Positions 1 to 12,600 of a DNA stretch of 64,000 nucleotides are shown here, one piece after another. The DNA comes from Setophaga petechia. Lineage: Eukaryota > Chordata > Aves > Passeriformes > Parulidae. The stretch spans positions 1,736,001 through 1,800,000 of the forward strand of contig JANCRA010000040.1 in the NCBI GenBank assembly GCA_024362935.1. Reading direction: 5' to 3'. The first letter of the stretch is position 1. Each line of letters begins with the position of its first letter. The notes under the pieces were generated by a model. The model saw only the letters and a program-made list of their open reading frames with translations. It had not been told where the DNA came from and did not search any database. The translations under genes were made by a program, and so were the position numbers.

Positions 1-927
1 TTCTCAGCGCATCAGAAGTAATCAATTCTATGATTTTTTTCCTTTTATCCCTCATAATCATTTTTCACCTCATTCCAGAAATGCATTTTCATCTGAAATT
101 TACACCCAAAGTTCTACTGGGCCCATCCACAGAGTACCAAGCTTGTAAAGACAGCACAATATTAGCTTTGATATTTTTCTTCATTGTAGGCAAAACTAAA
201 ATAACTGTTTAGTATTTTCCATTACTTGCATACCAATAGTGCATCGGTTCTTGTGCATTAACCCTTTGGTGTTTTTATCTGCCCTCTTTATTCACATTTC
301 TTCCCCGGCTTTTGGATTGTCTGATCATAATAGCTGTGCAGGCTGGGATCCCTCTATTCCAGGCCTCCCTGAGATGCACAGCCATTGGGAGATGCCTGCT
401 CTCAGGACACAGCCTGTTGCATACTCCTTTAGGCAACTCCTTAGCTCCTAACTACATCTTGTCTTCTCCAACAACTTGTGTTTATGAAGGAACTTCCATC
501 ATGTGTTTACCTCCATGATTTAAAGCTTAAAGAACATCAGCACCCTAACATTACTGGTGGGATAAATACTGCAATTGCCTTTCAGCTAGAAACAGTACCA
601 AGAAGAAAAGCTTAGGGAAGCTGGCAGAAAGGGAGATTACAAACCTCCTCAGGGCCAGGTCACAGTCTCATAGCACTTTCCTTCCACCAGTGTACAAGAA
701 AAAGACATTTTGGAGAGGAAGTGTCACTACTACTAGATACCTCCCTGATTTGGATCCCTTTCTTCCAATAGACAACCCTGTGCTTTTTTTTTAAACCATC
801 TTTAAGAAAGCACTCAGGAAAAGTTGGGACACAAGTTGTTTAGGTAAAAGTGGCGGTACTGAGCTGTTGCAGGACACCAGAGGAATGGCTGGCTGGCTCC
901 CAAAATCCAGGTGGGGAAGCCATGAGT

Positions 928-960
<33 letters not shown>

Positions 961-1173
961 CCCTCTGCCGTGTGGGTGTGGGTGTGGGTGTGTGTGGGTG
1001 TGTGTGTGTGCGGGTGTGTGTGGGTGTGTGTGGGTGTGGGTGTGTGCATGCAGGGCCACCCCTGGAGCCCACGCTGCCAGGAGCAGCCCAGCTCTGCTGG
1101 TAGTGCAGGAGCAAGATTCCAGGGCTGGAATTGGCATAGGCTTGCCTGACAGAGGACCACAGGCATAATGAAA
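1..1173. repeat. Left copy of a 1.15 kb long-range direct repeat
   Basis: This stretch matches 56817-57965 almost base for base. The match covers unique-looking sequence (for example the part around 240-460), a G homopolymer and a TG-rich tract. The left copy is cut by the window start, so the true repeat may be longer. Its right edge at 1173 is exactly where an LTR begins, whereas the right copy runs on into unrelated sequence. No gene is visible in it: its short ORFs differ between copies and have no recognisable domain. The copies differ mainly by a few substitutions and by the lengths of the simple repeats. Confidence 0.93.
928..1050. repeat. G28 homopolymer followed by a GGGTGT/TG microsatellite
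   Basis: A run of 28 G (928-955) is followed by a purine/T tract built from GTGGGTGT and TG units (about 970-1048). The matching tract in the right copy of the long repeat has 21 G (57741-57761) and a shorter TG part, so it is length-variable. It is G-quadruplex prone on this strand. ORFs that encode poly-Gly or poly-Pro here are artefacts of the repeat. Confidence 0.9.
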
Positions 1174-1846
1174 TGTCGCCGTGCAGAAGTTGAGCCCGGC
1201 TTGCTCCACAGGAAAGCACGCCGACAGCCTGGTGTGGAGGGGCGGCAGCGCAGCTGCAAGTCCCAGCTCTCCAGCAGGAGCTAAGGGAAGACAGCCACCC
1301 AGGAGCTCTCCTCACGGCAGGGGTGAGGATGGCAGCTCCACGAGGCAAGCGCATCAGTAGCAAACGACGAAGGGAGGCAGAATCAGCAGACGAGAGGCAG
1401 CAGTTCTCCACAGCGGGGGAGGGTTTATTGAAGGATGGAAGGTACAGAGTCGGAGGGAAGCTTGCTTTATTGCTCCCCTATTCTGTATTGTTCTCCCTAT
1501 ATGTTAAAATGGTTCTGCCCTCATACTCCCTTCCCGCCACAGACCTGCCTGTCATTTTGTATCCTTGGTTACTCCCGCCACCCTAATTGTCAGTTATATA
1601 GGTTATGTAATTCCTCCTCCCCTCCTCTCCCTTATATGTATATTTGTTCCCCTCCCCGGGCCCCGTCAATCACTCCCTGTTCCTTCCCAGCTCCCAGAAA
1701 GTTCTCGGTCTTGGGAGCAATGATTGGCTGTGGTCCCGGGGCCCCTCCCTTGCTATGTTTCAATTCGTTTCCCTATCATGTCAGTTATATTCAGTTCACT
1801 CCCCTGCTATTCCTCATTGGCTCCTTGTAAACCCCTCCCTATGTAA
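1174..1846 (-). mobile_element. LTR of an ERVK-type retrovirus related to the 46-54 kb provirus
   Basis: The first ~290 bp align clearly to the U5/R part of the proviral LTRs at 45793 and 53754: the same TGT...GTGCAG terminus, the shared GGGGCGGC and GAGGCAGCAG blocks, and the polyadenylation signal AATAAA read on the minus strand (1424-1429). The U3 part (about 1450-1846) differs and has several inverted CCAAT boxes. Length, about 673 bp, matches the family. A purine-rich tract on the minus strand (1847-1858) sits where a polypurine tract should be, so this looks like the 3' LTR of a 5'-degraded element. The left edge is confirmed by the uninterrupted copy of the flanking sequence at 57965. 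No target duplication is visible on the other side. Confidence 0.75.
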
Positions 1847-2150
1847 CCTCCCCCCTTCATAATCTTGTTTCACCCTCCCTTCGGGGTCACTCATTGGGGA
1901 GCCATTGGGGATATTCCCGGTTGTCATTCCCTGGGGTCACTCCCTGGCAGACACCTTGGGTTTCCCGAAAAACCTGCTTCGTCCCCAGTGAGTCTCCTGG
2001 CTCCTTCCTCGTCCGTGCTGCGGCGTTACCAGTCCGTGGTGGGGTCAGCCTGAGGCCAATCAATGCCAAAGGGACCCAAGGGGCAGCCTGAGTGTTGGCC
2101 ACTCTGAGCTGGCCGGACGCTCGACCTTTGGGCCGACACCGCTGCAGACA
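1847..2150 (-). mobile_element. Internal remnant adjoining the 1174-1846 LTR
   Basis: A GC-rich stretch with one minus-strand open frame of about 120 codons ends close to the LTR. It starts with a polypurine-like tract (minus-strand GGGGGGAGG) next to the LTR, so it is probably the 3' end of the internal region of the same element. I recognise no retroviral domain in it. Confidence 0.35.
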
Positions 2151-2454
2151 TATACCTAATCCCTGGGTTGATGAGGATGTACCTGAATATCCATGGTTGT
2201 TGAGGAAGCTAAACAACAAACCTATGCAAGACTGAGAGCTCTTTTCCCAAAGATAATACATACTCTTTTAAATTACCATTTCCTATCCCATGGCTTTCTC
2301 CTGAGATAGTTAGTTTGATACAGCATGCCTTAAATAATTTCATAAGGAATTAATAATAATTAATAATCTTTCTTTAGATCTGGGCTGTATTCTAATTCTT
2401 AATAAGGCCAAAGAAAAAGCCTGAGGCCATCTTAGTGAAGTTTCTTGACAAATC

Positions 2455-2735
2455 TTACTCATTTACCATCCTTTCTACTTTTCCACTGGACTGAGGTATT
2501 TCAGGAGGGTGGAGATTCCACGTAACTCCCAAGCACTTTGCATAAACTTTGAACTGTTTCAGCCACAGAATGAAATTCTCTGTCTGAAAGCAGACCCAGT
2601 GGTACCCCAAATCTGGGTATAATTTCCTTTAAGAAAGTTTCTCTTACTTCTAGAATTTTATTGGTGCGACAGACCAAAGGCTCCTGGCCATTCAGAATAG
2701 CTATCCACCAAGAACAGTAGAGATAACCATCTTCC
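2455..2735 (-). pseudogene. Gammaretrovirus-like integrase core fragment, degraded
   Basis: Read on the minus strand, this stretch has the layout of a class I (gammaretrovirus-like) integrase catalytic core. There is a W-rich segment, then a CRTNK block, then an IIPRFGVP block followed by the SDR that carries the second acidic residue, then a VAETVQ block, and a Q-SSG-like block before the expected Glu. At least one frame change and stop codons interrupt it, so it is dead. It is unrelated to the betaretrovirus-like integrase at 48 kb. Gag, RT and env of this element are not visible. The LTR at 3140-3490 has the orientation expected for its 5' LTR, but that link is inference. Confidence 0.7.
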
Positions 2736-2755
2736 CAGGGTAGTTCTAAAAAATA

Positions 2756-2960
2756 TGTCTTGGTTTAGGACAGTTTAAAGAGGTGAACACTCTAAAATGA
2801 GTTACCTCCCCTTAGTTCCATCCAGTTCCTTTCCACAAATAAGGAACAAACACAAGCAGATATAAAAGAATAGATAACAATTTATTGACAAGTGAAACAG
2901 CAACAGGCTGTTTAATAACAGTAAGTAATCACTAGATAGTGATCACTCTAACAGTAAGGA
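2756..2960. mobile_element. Avian LTR-like fragment starting TGTCTTGG
   Basis: The stretch opens with a TGTCTTGGTTTAGGACAG terminus and continues through an A-rich part with an inverted polyadenylation signal (tttatt near 2880), the pattern of avian ERVL-type LTRs read from the 3' end. The right boundary is not defined. 2151-2454 and 2961-3139 hold nothing I can name. Confidence 0.4.
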
Positions 2961-3139
2961 ATCGCTACATACAAAATTGCTAAATTTCGCAAATCTCATG
3001 GGAACAAAGAGACACATAAAATGGCAGAAACATCTGCAGAGTGATCCAGCCCCTGGGATTGGCTCACTTTGCGCACTTCACTCCAAAACAGTTTTTGATA
3101 GCATGTGGAAAATCACGGTGCCAAAAACTGGTGTACTGG

Positions 3140-3490
3140 TGTCCACAGAAGAGTCCTGCAAAAAATCAGCTTTATTTGAATAAAGGGAGAGTCTAGTGGG
3201 CCATATCCCTGTGGGGTCCCTTGGGTTTTTGGAGGATCCAGCCTCCTTTTATCTTAAACTCCCAACCGCATGTCGCCCTTCTCCTTTCCCCATTGGCTGG
3301 GGCACTAAGAATGTACCGACTTCCCAAACCACCAACTGCCTGTCTTCCTTCCAACATGTACCCCCACACCCATTCTTCTAGAATATGATTGGGTCTTTCA
3401 TAATATGGGTCTTTCAGGTTATCTAGTAATATGGTATGATCTCTCTTAGATTCCCTGTAGGAAAACCTGAAAATTTAAACATTTCCCACA
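3140..3490 (-). mobile_element. Putative solo or 5' LTR, about 351 bp, minus orientation
   Basis: The ends form an imperfect inverted repeat (TGTCCACA on the left, TCCCACA on the right), giving TG...CA. On the minus strand there is an AATAAA polyadenylation signal near 3169-3174 and an inverted CCAAT box (attgg, about 3291). A 4-bp target duplication is not evident. It begins 26 bp past the stop codon of the last recognisable host exon, so it may supply the poly(A) site of that transcript. Confidence 0.5.
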
Positions 3491-3515
3491 TGAATATGAA
3501 ATTAGGCTCTGTGGA

Positions 3516-3639
3516 TCATGAACAGGGAAGGCTCTGGTAGCTTACTGAGGTAAGAGATTGCTGGATTGTCTCTAAGACTTCAATAGTCTTGGCTTGTTGC
3601 TGGATTGTGGCTTCCAGCCTTGCTGTTTGCATTTGGAGC
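3516..3639 (-). CDS. Coiled-coil exon, probably terminal
   Basis: The acceptor is TTTTTTTCAG at 3640-3641, and the exon begins with one base that completes the Arg codon started at 3831. It encodes a heptad-like helix (TARLEATIQQQAKTIEVLE) typical of the ANKRD26-family C-terminal coiled coil. A donor (GTAAGC) lies after codon 31 (exon 3546-3639). If it is not used, the frame reads ten more codons to a TGA at 3516-3518. No downstream exon is seen, and an LTR with a polyadenylation signal follows at 3490, so I favour the terminal-exon reading. Confidence 0.6.
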
Positions 3640-6600
3640 CTGAAAAAAAGTACAGGCTTTTTCACAAAAGTCCACAAGAGAACAAATTCCAAAACAACAG
3701 CATGAAAGAACTTCATTTAAAACAAAAGCATCTTTGAGAATCATGTATTAGTATCTCACTGGGATGCAAGACAACAGTCCTGTTGTTTTCACAGAATCAC
3801 ACAAAGTGAAGCCTTGCTCTACTCTTTTACCGTTGAATGCGTTCTTCCAGCTGGGGGATAGCTGCAGCTGAAGAATCAAAAGCATCAACCAGGATGCCTT
3901 GCATGTTCCTCAAAATTGTTATTACCTTCTCCTTTTGGGCATTCTTCCCTGAGTCAACATAATATTCATTCTTGTTAAGAGGTTCTTTCAGGTCCTTGAG
4001 CTGTCAAACCACAAGAACAAACCCCAGTAGAAAGCTTTTATATATTAGAAAATAGTAGAGTGCTTTGATGTTTTAACTCTGATGTTAACTTTCAAAGTCT
4101 GTGTTACTTCTTCATCTTTTACAATAGGCCCTCTCCTACACTGATTTCCTGAAGTGTTTCCTAAAGACTGGCACAACACTTTTCTTCTCCTCTCCTCTCT
4201 CAAGGACTCTGAATACACTTTGTAGCCTGTTTGGGTGTCATGGTTTAGGAATGGTATTCCCCTAATTTGTGCTCCCACTGAGACCCTCCTAACCACACTG
4301 CTGTTCCCTTGCTCCCTCCTTCTCTTCCCCCTCACCCTGCAACAGAAAGGAGAGGAGAACTGCGGACACAAAAGGGAAAGGTCATGGGTTCAGTTAAGAA
4401 CAATTTCCTGGAAACAGAAATGAGATAAGAAAACAGTAACAGCAATAATATTCATAAGAAAAGTGTTCAAGAGAGAAGTAAGAGATTCATATGCAAAATG
4501 CTGAGAACAGATGTTACCCAACCACTCCCTCAGCCGCACTTATTTAACCACAAGGGAATAGACTCCCTTTCTATTCCCCTTCCCCATGCACCACATTCTC
4601 TCCTGGTCCTCCCACCCAACCCTGCTTCCTCCATCCTCTGTCCTCGGCCATGACCTGAGGTGGTATAGAATAAGCCCCCTCCTGGCTACTGCGATTAGAA
4701 ACTCCTCTTCTTCCTAAAGTGACTTCACAACTCCATAACAATGGTGATGGGGGGAAGAAATACTACAAAACATCAGTGCAATCCTCCAATAGGCCTACTC
4801 TTTCTCTGCCAACACACATTCCACTTTGCAAAACCATACAGAAGAGGCAAATACTGTGTGCTCCATGACGCTTGGGAAGCAGCTTTTTGAAAGGAATACA
4901 TGTCCTTCTCCCATTGAGGACAAAGTGACATCAGAGCTAATGTTTTTGTTAATTGTAGTCACCAGACTTATAAAATCAGTCGGGTCAGTGACGTGTCACT
5001 CAACTTACTCCTGTTGCAAAGTTGTGTAGTGTACTAAGACCACCTCGGTGCAGCCCTCCACTGTTACTTCAAGTGGTGCCAACAGGCAAACATCAAGGCA
5101 GCAGTGCTGCTCCCTCCCCTGACCAGCTCCATGTTACACAAAAGTCCTAAGGAATGATCAGTTCCCTGCTCTGTTTACTACAAAGAAGGCTTGGGACTCT
5201 GCCAAGAAACAGGCATTTTCCACACCCTAGTTTTACACCTCTCCAGTTTCTCCAACAGCAGTTTCTGTTCCTTCCTGCTGTTGATCTTCACAGTTCCAAG
5301 AGGAGCTCCTTCCAGGGAGTCCTTTCTGAGAATTTTGTCAAGTTTCTGCCTGGCCAATGGCTAAGGAAATGGTGCTTCATAAGCATGGCAAAATCAGGGT
5401 GAACATGACAAGAAAAGTGATGCTTTTACTGATGAAATTACATCATTGGATTGGTCTGCAGGTTGAGGGAGAGGTTGGCCAGCAGGTTGAGGGAGGCAAT
5501 TCTCCCTTTCTACTCTGCTCTTGTGAGACCCCACCTGAAGTGCTGTGTCACCCTCTGAGGCCCTCAGCACAAGGCAGACATGGACCTGATGAAAAGAGGC
5601 CAGAGGAGGGCCACAAAGACATTCATGGGCCTGGAACACCTCTCCCATGGAAAAAGGGTGAGGAACCTTGGATTTTCCAGTTTGGGGAAAAGCAGGCTCT
5701 GGGCAGATATTACTGCAGCCCCTTAACATAAAAAGAAGGAGAGATATTTTTACCAAGGATTGTAGTGACAGGTCAAGGGGCAACGGTTTAAAATGAAAAG
5801 ACAGTAGATCTGGATTAGATGTCAGGAGGAAAATTTTCCAAGTATTGTGATAGAACACTGGACCAAGCTGTCCAGAGGAGTTGTGCTCATCCCTGGACGT
5901 GTTTAAAATGAAGCTGAATGGGACCTCAAGCAGCCTCTTTTTGCAGCTCTTCTGCTTCAAATACTTATGAAATTAGATCCAAAAGACAGCTCAGGTCCAG
6001 ATTAATTACTTCCTCTCAGCACTATTTCAAAATATACTCAACAGCAAGAGTACATGTGTTTACACTGATAGGTTCTATTGAGGGATATTTGCCAGCCTTC
6101 TAGGACTTGAGAGGACTGTAACCAGAAGGAAGTTTTACTTATTTGCCCTGGAAATCCCACATGGACATCAGCTGTAAGGAGGCCCAGGACATTAGCTGGA
6201 CCTCACTTTGTCCCAGTCCTATCTGAACAGCTTGTCTGAAGCAGTAGCATGTCAAGATCCAAGTTATGAACATGTGGCAGAAGCAGCAGCAAAGGAAAAT
6301 GAGTCCTGAAGCAGGTCAGTCCAGAGGGACCCCCACTGTAAGGTACCTCAGAATCCCAGGGAGAATCATTGTATTCCTGTTTTGCTTCCCCCTCTGCTGG
6401 CTGCAAGACTCTCTCTTCCTTTTTCTCTTCACTCCATTCTTGTTTCAAGACTTCTAAGAAAAGATAAGCACACAACAGCTATGAGTGTTTCTTTTACTGT
6501 TCTTTTCTGCATCTGATTCACTCCAGAGAGGCTTACAAATGTAACCATTTAGTCCCTCTGAAACTACCTTTGCCAAGTTCCACTGCAGCAGAGCATGCCT

Positions 6601-9600
6601 CCAACCTGTAGCAGTTGGCAGCAGGAAGCTGGACAGCATCCGACACTTTGTCTTCACCTTCAGACTCAGTCTGTGCAATTTAAAAGGCACATATAAGAAC
6701 TGGCACAGGCTGCTTCTCCACCCACTTCCACACTCAAAGGCTGTGCTTCAGCCAAGAGGCCTAACAAGAGGGACCAGGTAAATGGAAAGAACAAAAAGGG
6801 CAAACACAGCAAGCACATTCAGCATCTCTGTTGAGCATTGGTTATAAAATGGGACCAAGCACACCACCCCATGCCACAGAGAATGTAGGCACAAGTAATT
6901 AATCTGTAGACTGTAGGTAATATGGGAACTCAGTTGATGTTAACTGCATGTACAGAAGAGAGATGTTTGATGGAAAAATGAATCCTCACAATGCCAGCCT
7001 TGCACAGTTTCCACAGGATTGTAACAAACATGGAGCTTTACTACATTATCCTTACTGGAAATCTACATTGGACATCAGCCGCAAGAATGCCCAGGACATT
7101 AGCTGGACCTCACTTTGTCCCAGTCCTATCTGAACAGTGTGTCTGCAGCAGCAGAATGCCATCAACGTCTAAGGTATGAGTGTGTGGCAGAAGTAACATA
7201 AAAGGAAAATGAGCCCAGAAAGCAGTTATTTAGAGGAACCTCACTGTCTCCCTCAGAAAAGGTACCTCAGAATCCCAAGAGTTATCGTATTTTCTTGATC
7301 TTCCTGCTACTTGCAAGATCCCTAAGAACAGATAAGAGACTTGTCACATCTCTGAGCACTTGTGTCGCTCCCCTTTTCCAAATCTGATTCTCTTCACTGA
7401 GGTTTACAAAGGTAACCATGTAGTCCTTTTGAAATTACCTTTGCTGCTCTCCGCTGGAGCAGAGAGCACAACCCCATCCTCTGTGGTCTGCAGCAGGATG
7501 CCACCCATCAGCAAACACTTTTTCCAGAAGTGCAGAAAAAGGCTGTGTGATTTAAAAAACACACATAAGAAGTGGCACAGGTGGTTTCTGCCCCCATTTC
7601 CATGCTCAAAGCTTCTGATTCAGCCAACACACCTAAGGAGAAGGATAAGATGATGAAAAGAACAAAAAGGGCAAACATAGCCAGTGTTGAGCCATTTACT
7701 GTTGAGCAGGATTTTTGAAATGAGATGAAGTCCCCTTGCCCAAGCAAGAGAGAGCATAGGCCCAAGAAATAAAACCCTAAATTGTGGGTCAGACACAACC
7801 ATTTGACACTGACAATTCACAAAAGAGATTTGAAAGGAGGGAAAAAGCAATTCTCACAATGCCAGCCTTCTAGAATTTCAGAGGACTGTAAGCAGAAGGA
7901 GGAGTTACTTCTTTGTCCTAGAAATCCAGCTCGGCAATCAGTCACAGTGAAGCCCCAGACTTTAGCTGGACCTCATTTTGTCCCAGTCCTAACTGAAAAG
8001 ATTCTCTGAAGCAGCAACTGGTTAAGGTCCAAGTAAGGAGGCTGTGGCAGAAGCAGCATCAGAGAAGAAGGAGTTCAGAAGCAGGTGAGCCAGAGGGACC
8101 CCACTACCTCCCTCAGTGAAGGTACCTTTGAACCCCAGGAGGAATCATCATCTTCCTTTTCAGCGTCTACTGATGCTGTGCCTGGCAAGACACCTAAGAA
8201 AGATAAGAGGTGTGTCATTTCTGTGGGTGCTTATTTCACTCTGCTTTTCTCCACCTGCTTCACTCCAGAGAGGCTTACACAGGTAACCATTTAGTCCCTC
8301 TGAAATTACCTTTGCCACGCTCCCCTGCGGCAGAGCGCGCACACGGCCTGGTGCTGGTTGCAGCAGGAAGCCGCTCACTGGCCCGCACTTTCCTTCGACC
8401 TTTAGGATCAGTCTGTGCAATTTAAAAGACTCACGTGAGAACTGGCACAGGCTGCTTCCACACCCGCTTCCCTGCTCAAAGACTCTCCTCCAGCCAGCAG
8501 GCCTAAGGTGCAGGATCAGGTGATGCAAAGGGCAAGCACAGCCAGTGCGTTTGGGTCACTGCTGTGCATTGCTTTCAAAACAGCATCCAGTCCACCTGCT
8601 CTGTCTGGAGACAACTTAGGCAGAAGAAATTAATCTCTCGACTGTAGATCATATGGGAACCAGCTGATACTGCATGTATCTAGGGAAGCGAGCTGTGTAA
8701 TGGAAAAACAGCAATCCTCACAATGCAAGCCTTTCAGTTTTCAGAGGACTGTAACCAACAGTGAGCTTCACTGCTCTGTGCTAGACTAGAAATCCTGCTT
8801 GAGAGCCAGCTGCCAGGAGGCCCAGGACATTAGCTGGACACCAGTTTGTCTCAGTCTCTACTGAACAGCTTGTCTGAAGCAGCAGCATGTCAAGGTCCAA
8901 GTTATGAGTGTGTGACAGAAGTAGCAAAGGAAAAAGTCCCAGAATCCAGGAAGTGAGAGAAAGTCCATTGCCTCCCCCAGAGAAGGTACCTCAGGATTGC
9001 AGAGAGTGCGTTTGTCTTCCTTTTTCTCTGCTCCTTCCGCTCTGTAGTCTCCTAACAAAAGATAAGAAGTGTCTCATTTCTGTGAGTGCTTATTTCACTC
9101 TGCTTCTCTCCATCTGCTTCACTCCATGGAAGCTTGCAAAGCTAACCATCTAGTCCCTCTGAAATTACCTCTGTAGGACTGCCCTCTAATAGAGTGCACA
9201 GACACTTTATTTTGGTCCATGGCAGCTGGACCATGGCCTTTCTTTTTAGCTGCTGCTTCTTTTGGCGCATCACCTAAGAAATAAGATAAAAAGCACGTTG
9301 TTGCCTTGAGTGTTTATTTTCCAGTCCTTTGGCCCATCCCTCCAGACCAGCTTCCCATTAATTGGGTATCATTCTGCTACAGGCCACAGTGATTTTCCTC
9401 ATCATCTCTTTGAAAGCAAAGTATCTTACATGACTCTGCCAATGCAGGTGTTTCCAAGGGAATGACAGGAGTTGTCTTATAGCAGGAGCTCCACATTTTT
9501 TCATTAGCAATACTAAAGACAGAAAGGAAAAAAATGCATTAGGTAAAATTGCCCCAGATTTCCATGCACTCTGCAGGAAGAGCAAAAGCCATGCCTGCTC

Positions 9601-12600
9601 CATTCTATCCATATTCATAGACAGCTGCTAAAGGGTCACACACACACCCAGAACTTACTGCGGTCCCAGAGAAATGGAGACTGGAATCCTCATTACAGGC
9701 ATGCTGACCGTACAGGTGCCTAGTCTTATCTGTGAAGTAACTCACCCCTGCTAGAGTCTGACTCATCTGATAAGTCCCCTCTCCATTTCAAGGGCCAATG
9801 CATTTAACCAGCCTCCTGGCTGCCATCACCAAAGCCTCTACTTCAGCTAGATGTTATGCTAATAGTGCAGCTACTCTCCACATCAAGATGGTTTAAAGTC
9901 TCTTCAGTCCTGGTCCTCACTTTGAAGGGCTTCAGAAATTCCCATGGTTAGCCTGAGGACCTCAGAGTTTAGAGAGCTCTCAAGTGGGTTATCAAGAGAC
10001 CAACAAATATTGTGCTTGCATTCCAAGACCTGTGCTGTCTTCTAACAACCCTGAGTTGACTGGGGCTTGGGCTTGTTTAATAAGCAGAAAAAAAACCAAA
10101 AACCAACCAAACAAAAACCCCCACCAATTAAACAAGAAAAGAAATTAAACATGTTCTCCAGATCAAGGCTGCTGTGCAGAATGGTGCATTATCACGACAT
10201 TTATACTGTGCCAGAAGCCCGGAGGGAGGAATGAGCACCACGTATTGGAAGAGCAATCTTCAAACATGTTTTATTCCTAAAGGGGTTTTTACACCACAGT
10301 TTACACAAGCTCCCTTCTCTCCTGCTTCCAATCAATACAGGTTGCCAGAAGGGGCAGAGGTAGAAGAAACGAAGTCAAGATCCAGAGGCATGAGTTCATG
10401 GACAATTGTTTATAGCTAGAAAAGGCATGCTTATAGGAATAATGCACTGCATTCACCCACCCCTTGGCTACCATCACTGTGAAAGAGGGCCCTTTTTTCC
10501 TCAGTCTAGTAAAGCACACAGGGAATATCAGTTAGATCCCCTCTGAAACAAAAGGCAAGTAGTTGCTGCCAACGTAATGGAACTTGGAAACACACAGGTG
10601 AATTCTCAGAGACAACTGGGGCAAAGGGACAAAGTTTTCCTCAACTTCTAAATCTACTATTGACATGGAAAGAGATACATCAGAAGACATCACTAAGCTT
10701 AGCTTCTACAAAGCTCTCAGCACCTCATTAAACCCTGCTGCTGTTACCAAAAAGGGAGGTACATCAGCACAGATATTAGGAGAATGCAGTTGTTCTAACA
10801 ATAATGTAAAAGACTTACACATCATCCTGAACCATTTTGGTGAAAGGCTGGCATGGGTTGAGTTCCTTGTCTGACTCAGGAGAAACAGCACCATGTTGAA
10901 GAAGAAGTTGTATTATTTTCTCATTTCCAGAAAAAGTAGCAACTGTAAGAGGGGTCCTAGGGCATCCAAGAGATTAGAGTAAATACATCAGCTTTTGAAA
11001 ACATTGCCTAGCCAAAACTTTAATTCCTCCTTGCTCCTTAAACAATTCATTTCCCCTCTCCTACAGGCAGAGTGAAGGCACAGCCAAATGCCTACAAATG
11101 TTAGAGAATTCAGGTATGTGGCACCTCAGGAAGCCTCCTGGACAACCACCTGCCCAGAGCAGACTCAGGGCCTGTGTGCCTGCATGTGCATGCACATGTG
11201 AACATTTTGCATGGCAAACAGTGCTTTCTTGCAGTCCTCAGTGTGGAAATCAGCCCCTGAAGAAAGCGACACCCAAGCCTGGGTCAGCTTTCACAAGTCA
11301 CACAGGAAATCCTTCTGGATGACTCCTGGTCCTTTTTCAAAGCTCATTCTTATGCCTCCCATCAATCCAACCCAAACAGTGCTAAGGAGCTCCACATGCA
11401 CTTTTGGCAAACCCGTTACCTAAAAACTTCATCCTGAGCATTCACGTCAGCTCCTTTTTCAAGAAGGAACTTGACCATTTCTTCATGGTTTTCAGTGATT
11501 GCCAGAGTAAGCGGAGTGTATCCCCACTGAAAGGAGAAATCATGTCTCTTAGAACAACAGAGAATTCGAGCAAGTTGACATGGGAAGAGCAGCTTTACCC
11601 AAAGTTCAAGCTTACCTTATTCTTAGCATCAATATCTGCACCGTACTCAAGTAACAGCTCCACTAGAGGTTTGCTAGAAACCCTGACAGCAAAGTGAAGG
11701 GCGGTGTTACCGTTTACACCTCTGTGGTCGTGGTTGGCACCATGTTCCAGCAGAATAGCTGCACAGTCCCTGTGCTGGCGCTCTCTTGCCGGGAAACAAG
11801 ACACAAAGGAGGAATACCTTCCAACATCTGTTTCTCACTGACAGAACTCCCGCACCTTTCCAAAACTGGAAAGTATGAATGCCATCCAAGATTAGAGAAC
11901 ATATGCCCCTTCTTGAACTTGACCATTTCTTCACGGTTTTCAGTGATTGCCAGAGTAAGCGGAGTGTATCCCCACTGAAAGGAGAAATCATGTCTCTTAG
12001 AACAACAGAGAATTCGAGCAAGTTGACATGGGAAGAGCAGCTTTACCCAAAGTTCAAGCTTACCTTATTCTTAGCATCAATATCTGCACCGTACTCAAGT
12101 AACAGCTCCACTAGAGGTTTGCTAGAAACCCTGACAGCAAAGTGAAGGGCGGTGTTACCGTTTACACCTCTGTGGTCGTGGTTGGCACCATGTTCCAGCA
12201 GAATAGCTGCACAGTCCCTGTGCTGGCGCTCTCTTGCCGGGAAACAAGACACAAAGGAGGAATACCTTCCAACATCTGTTTCTCACTGACAGAACTCCCG
12301 CACCTTTCCAAAACTGGAAAGTATGAATGCCATCCAAGATTAGAGAACATATGCCCCTTCTTGAACTTGACCATTTCTTCACGGTTTTCAGTGATTGCCA
12401 GAGTAAGCGGAGTGTATCCCCACTGAAAGGAGAAATCATGTCTCTTAGAACAACAGAGAATTCGAGCAAGTTGACATGGGAAGAGCAGCTTTACCCAAAG
12501 TTCAAGCTTACCTTATTCTTAGCATCAATATCTGCACCGTACTCAAGTAGCAGCTCCACTAGTGGTTTGCTGGAAACCCTGATGGCAAAGTGAAGGGCGG

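Larger units (their letters stand above)
6089..9300 (-). repeat. Four tandem ~870 bp modules, each with an exon pair
   Basis: Modules start near 6089, 6989, 7858 and 8721, 900, 869 and 863 bp apart. Each has the same order: a GAGGACTGTAA block, a conserved AGCTGGACCTCACTTTGTCCCAG block, a short exon 'x' ending at GTACC, then an exon 'y' flanked by TTGCACAG and GTAATTTC. They are far more diverged from each other than the 448-bp units, so this duplication is older. The conserved block near 6210, 7110, 7985 and 8850 looks like a third exon, but stays open in phase 0 only in the 8.8 kb copy and has no good donor. Confidence 0.8.

Noticed and set aside
791..1411. Long minus-strand ORFs with poly-Pro and Thr-His runs
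   Set aside because: They are produced by the G homopolymer and TG microsatellite and by LTR sequence. They are not conserved between the two repeat copies.
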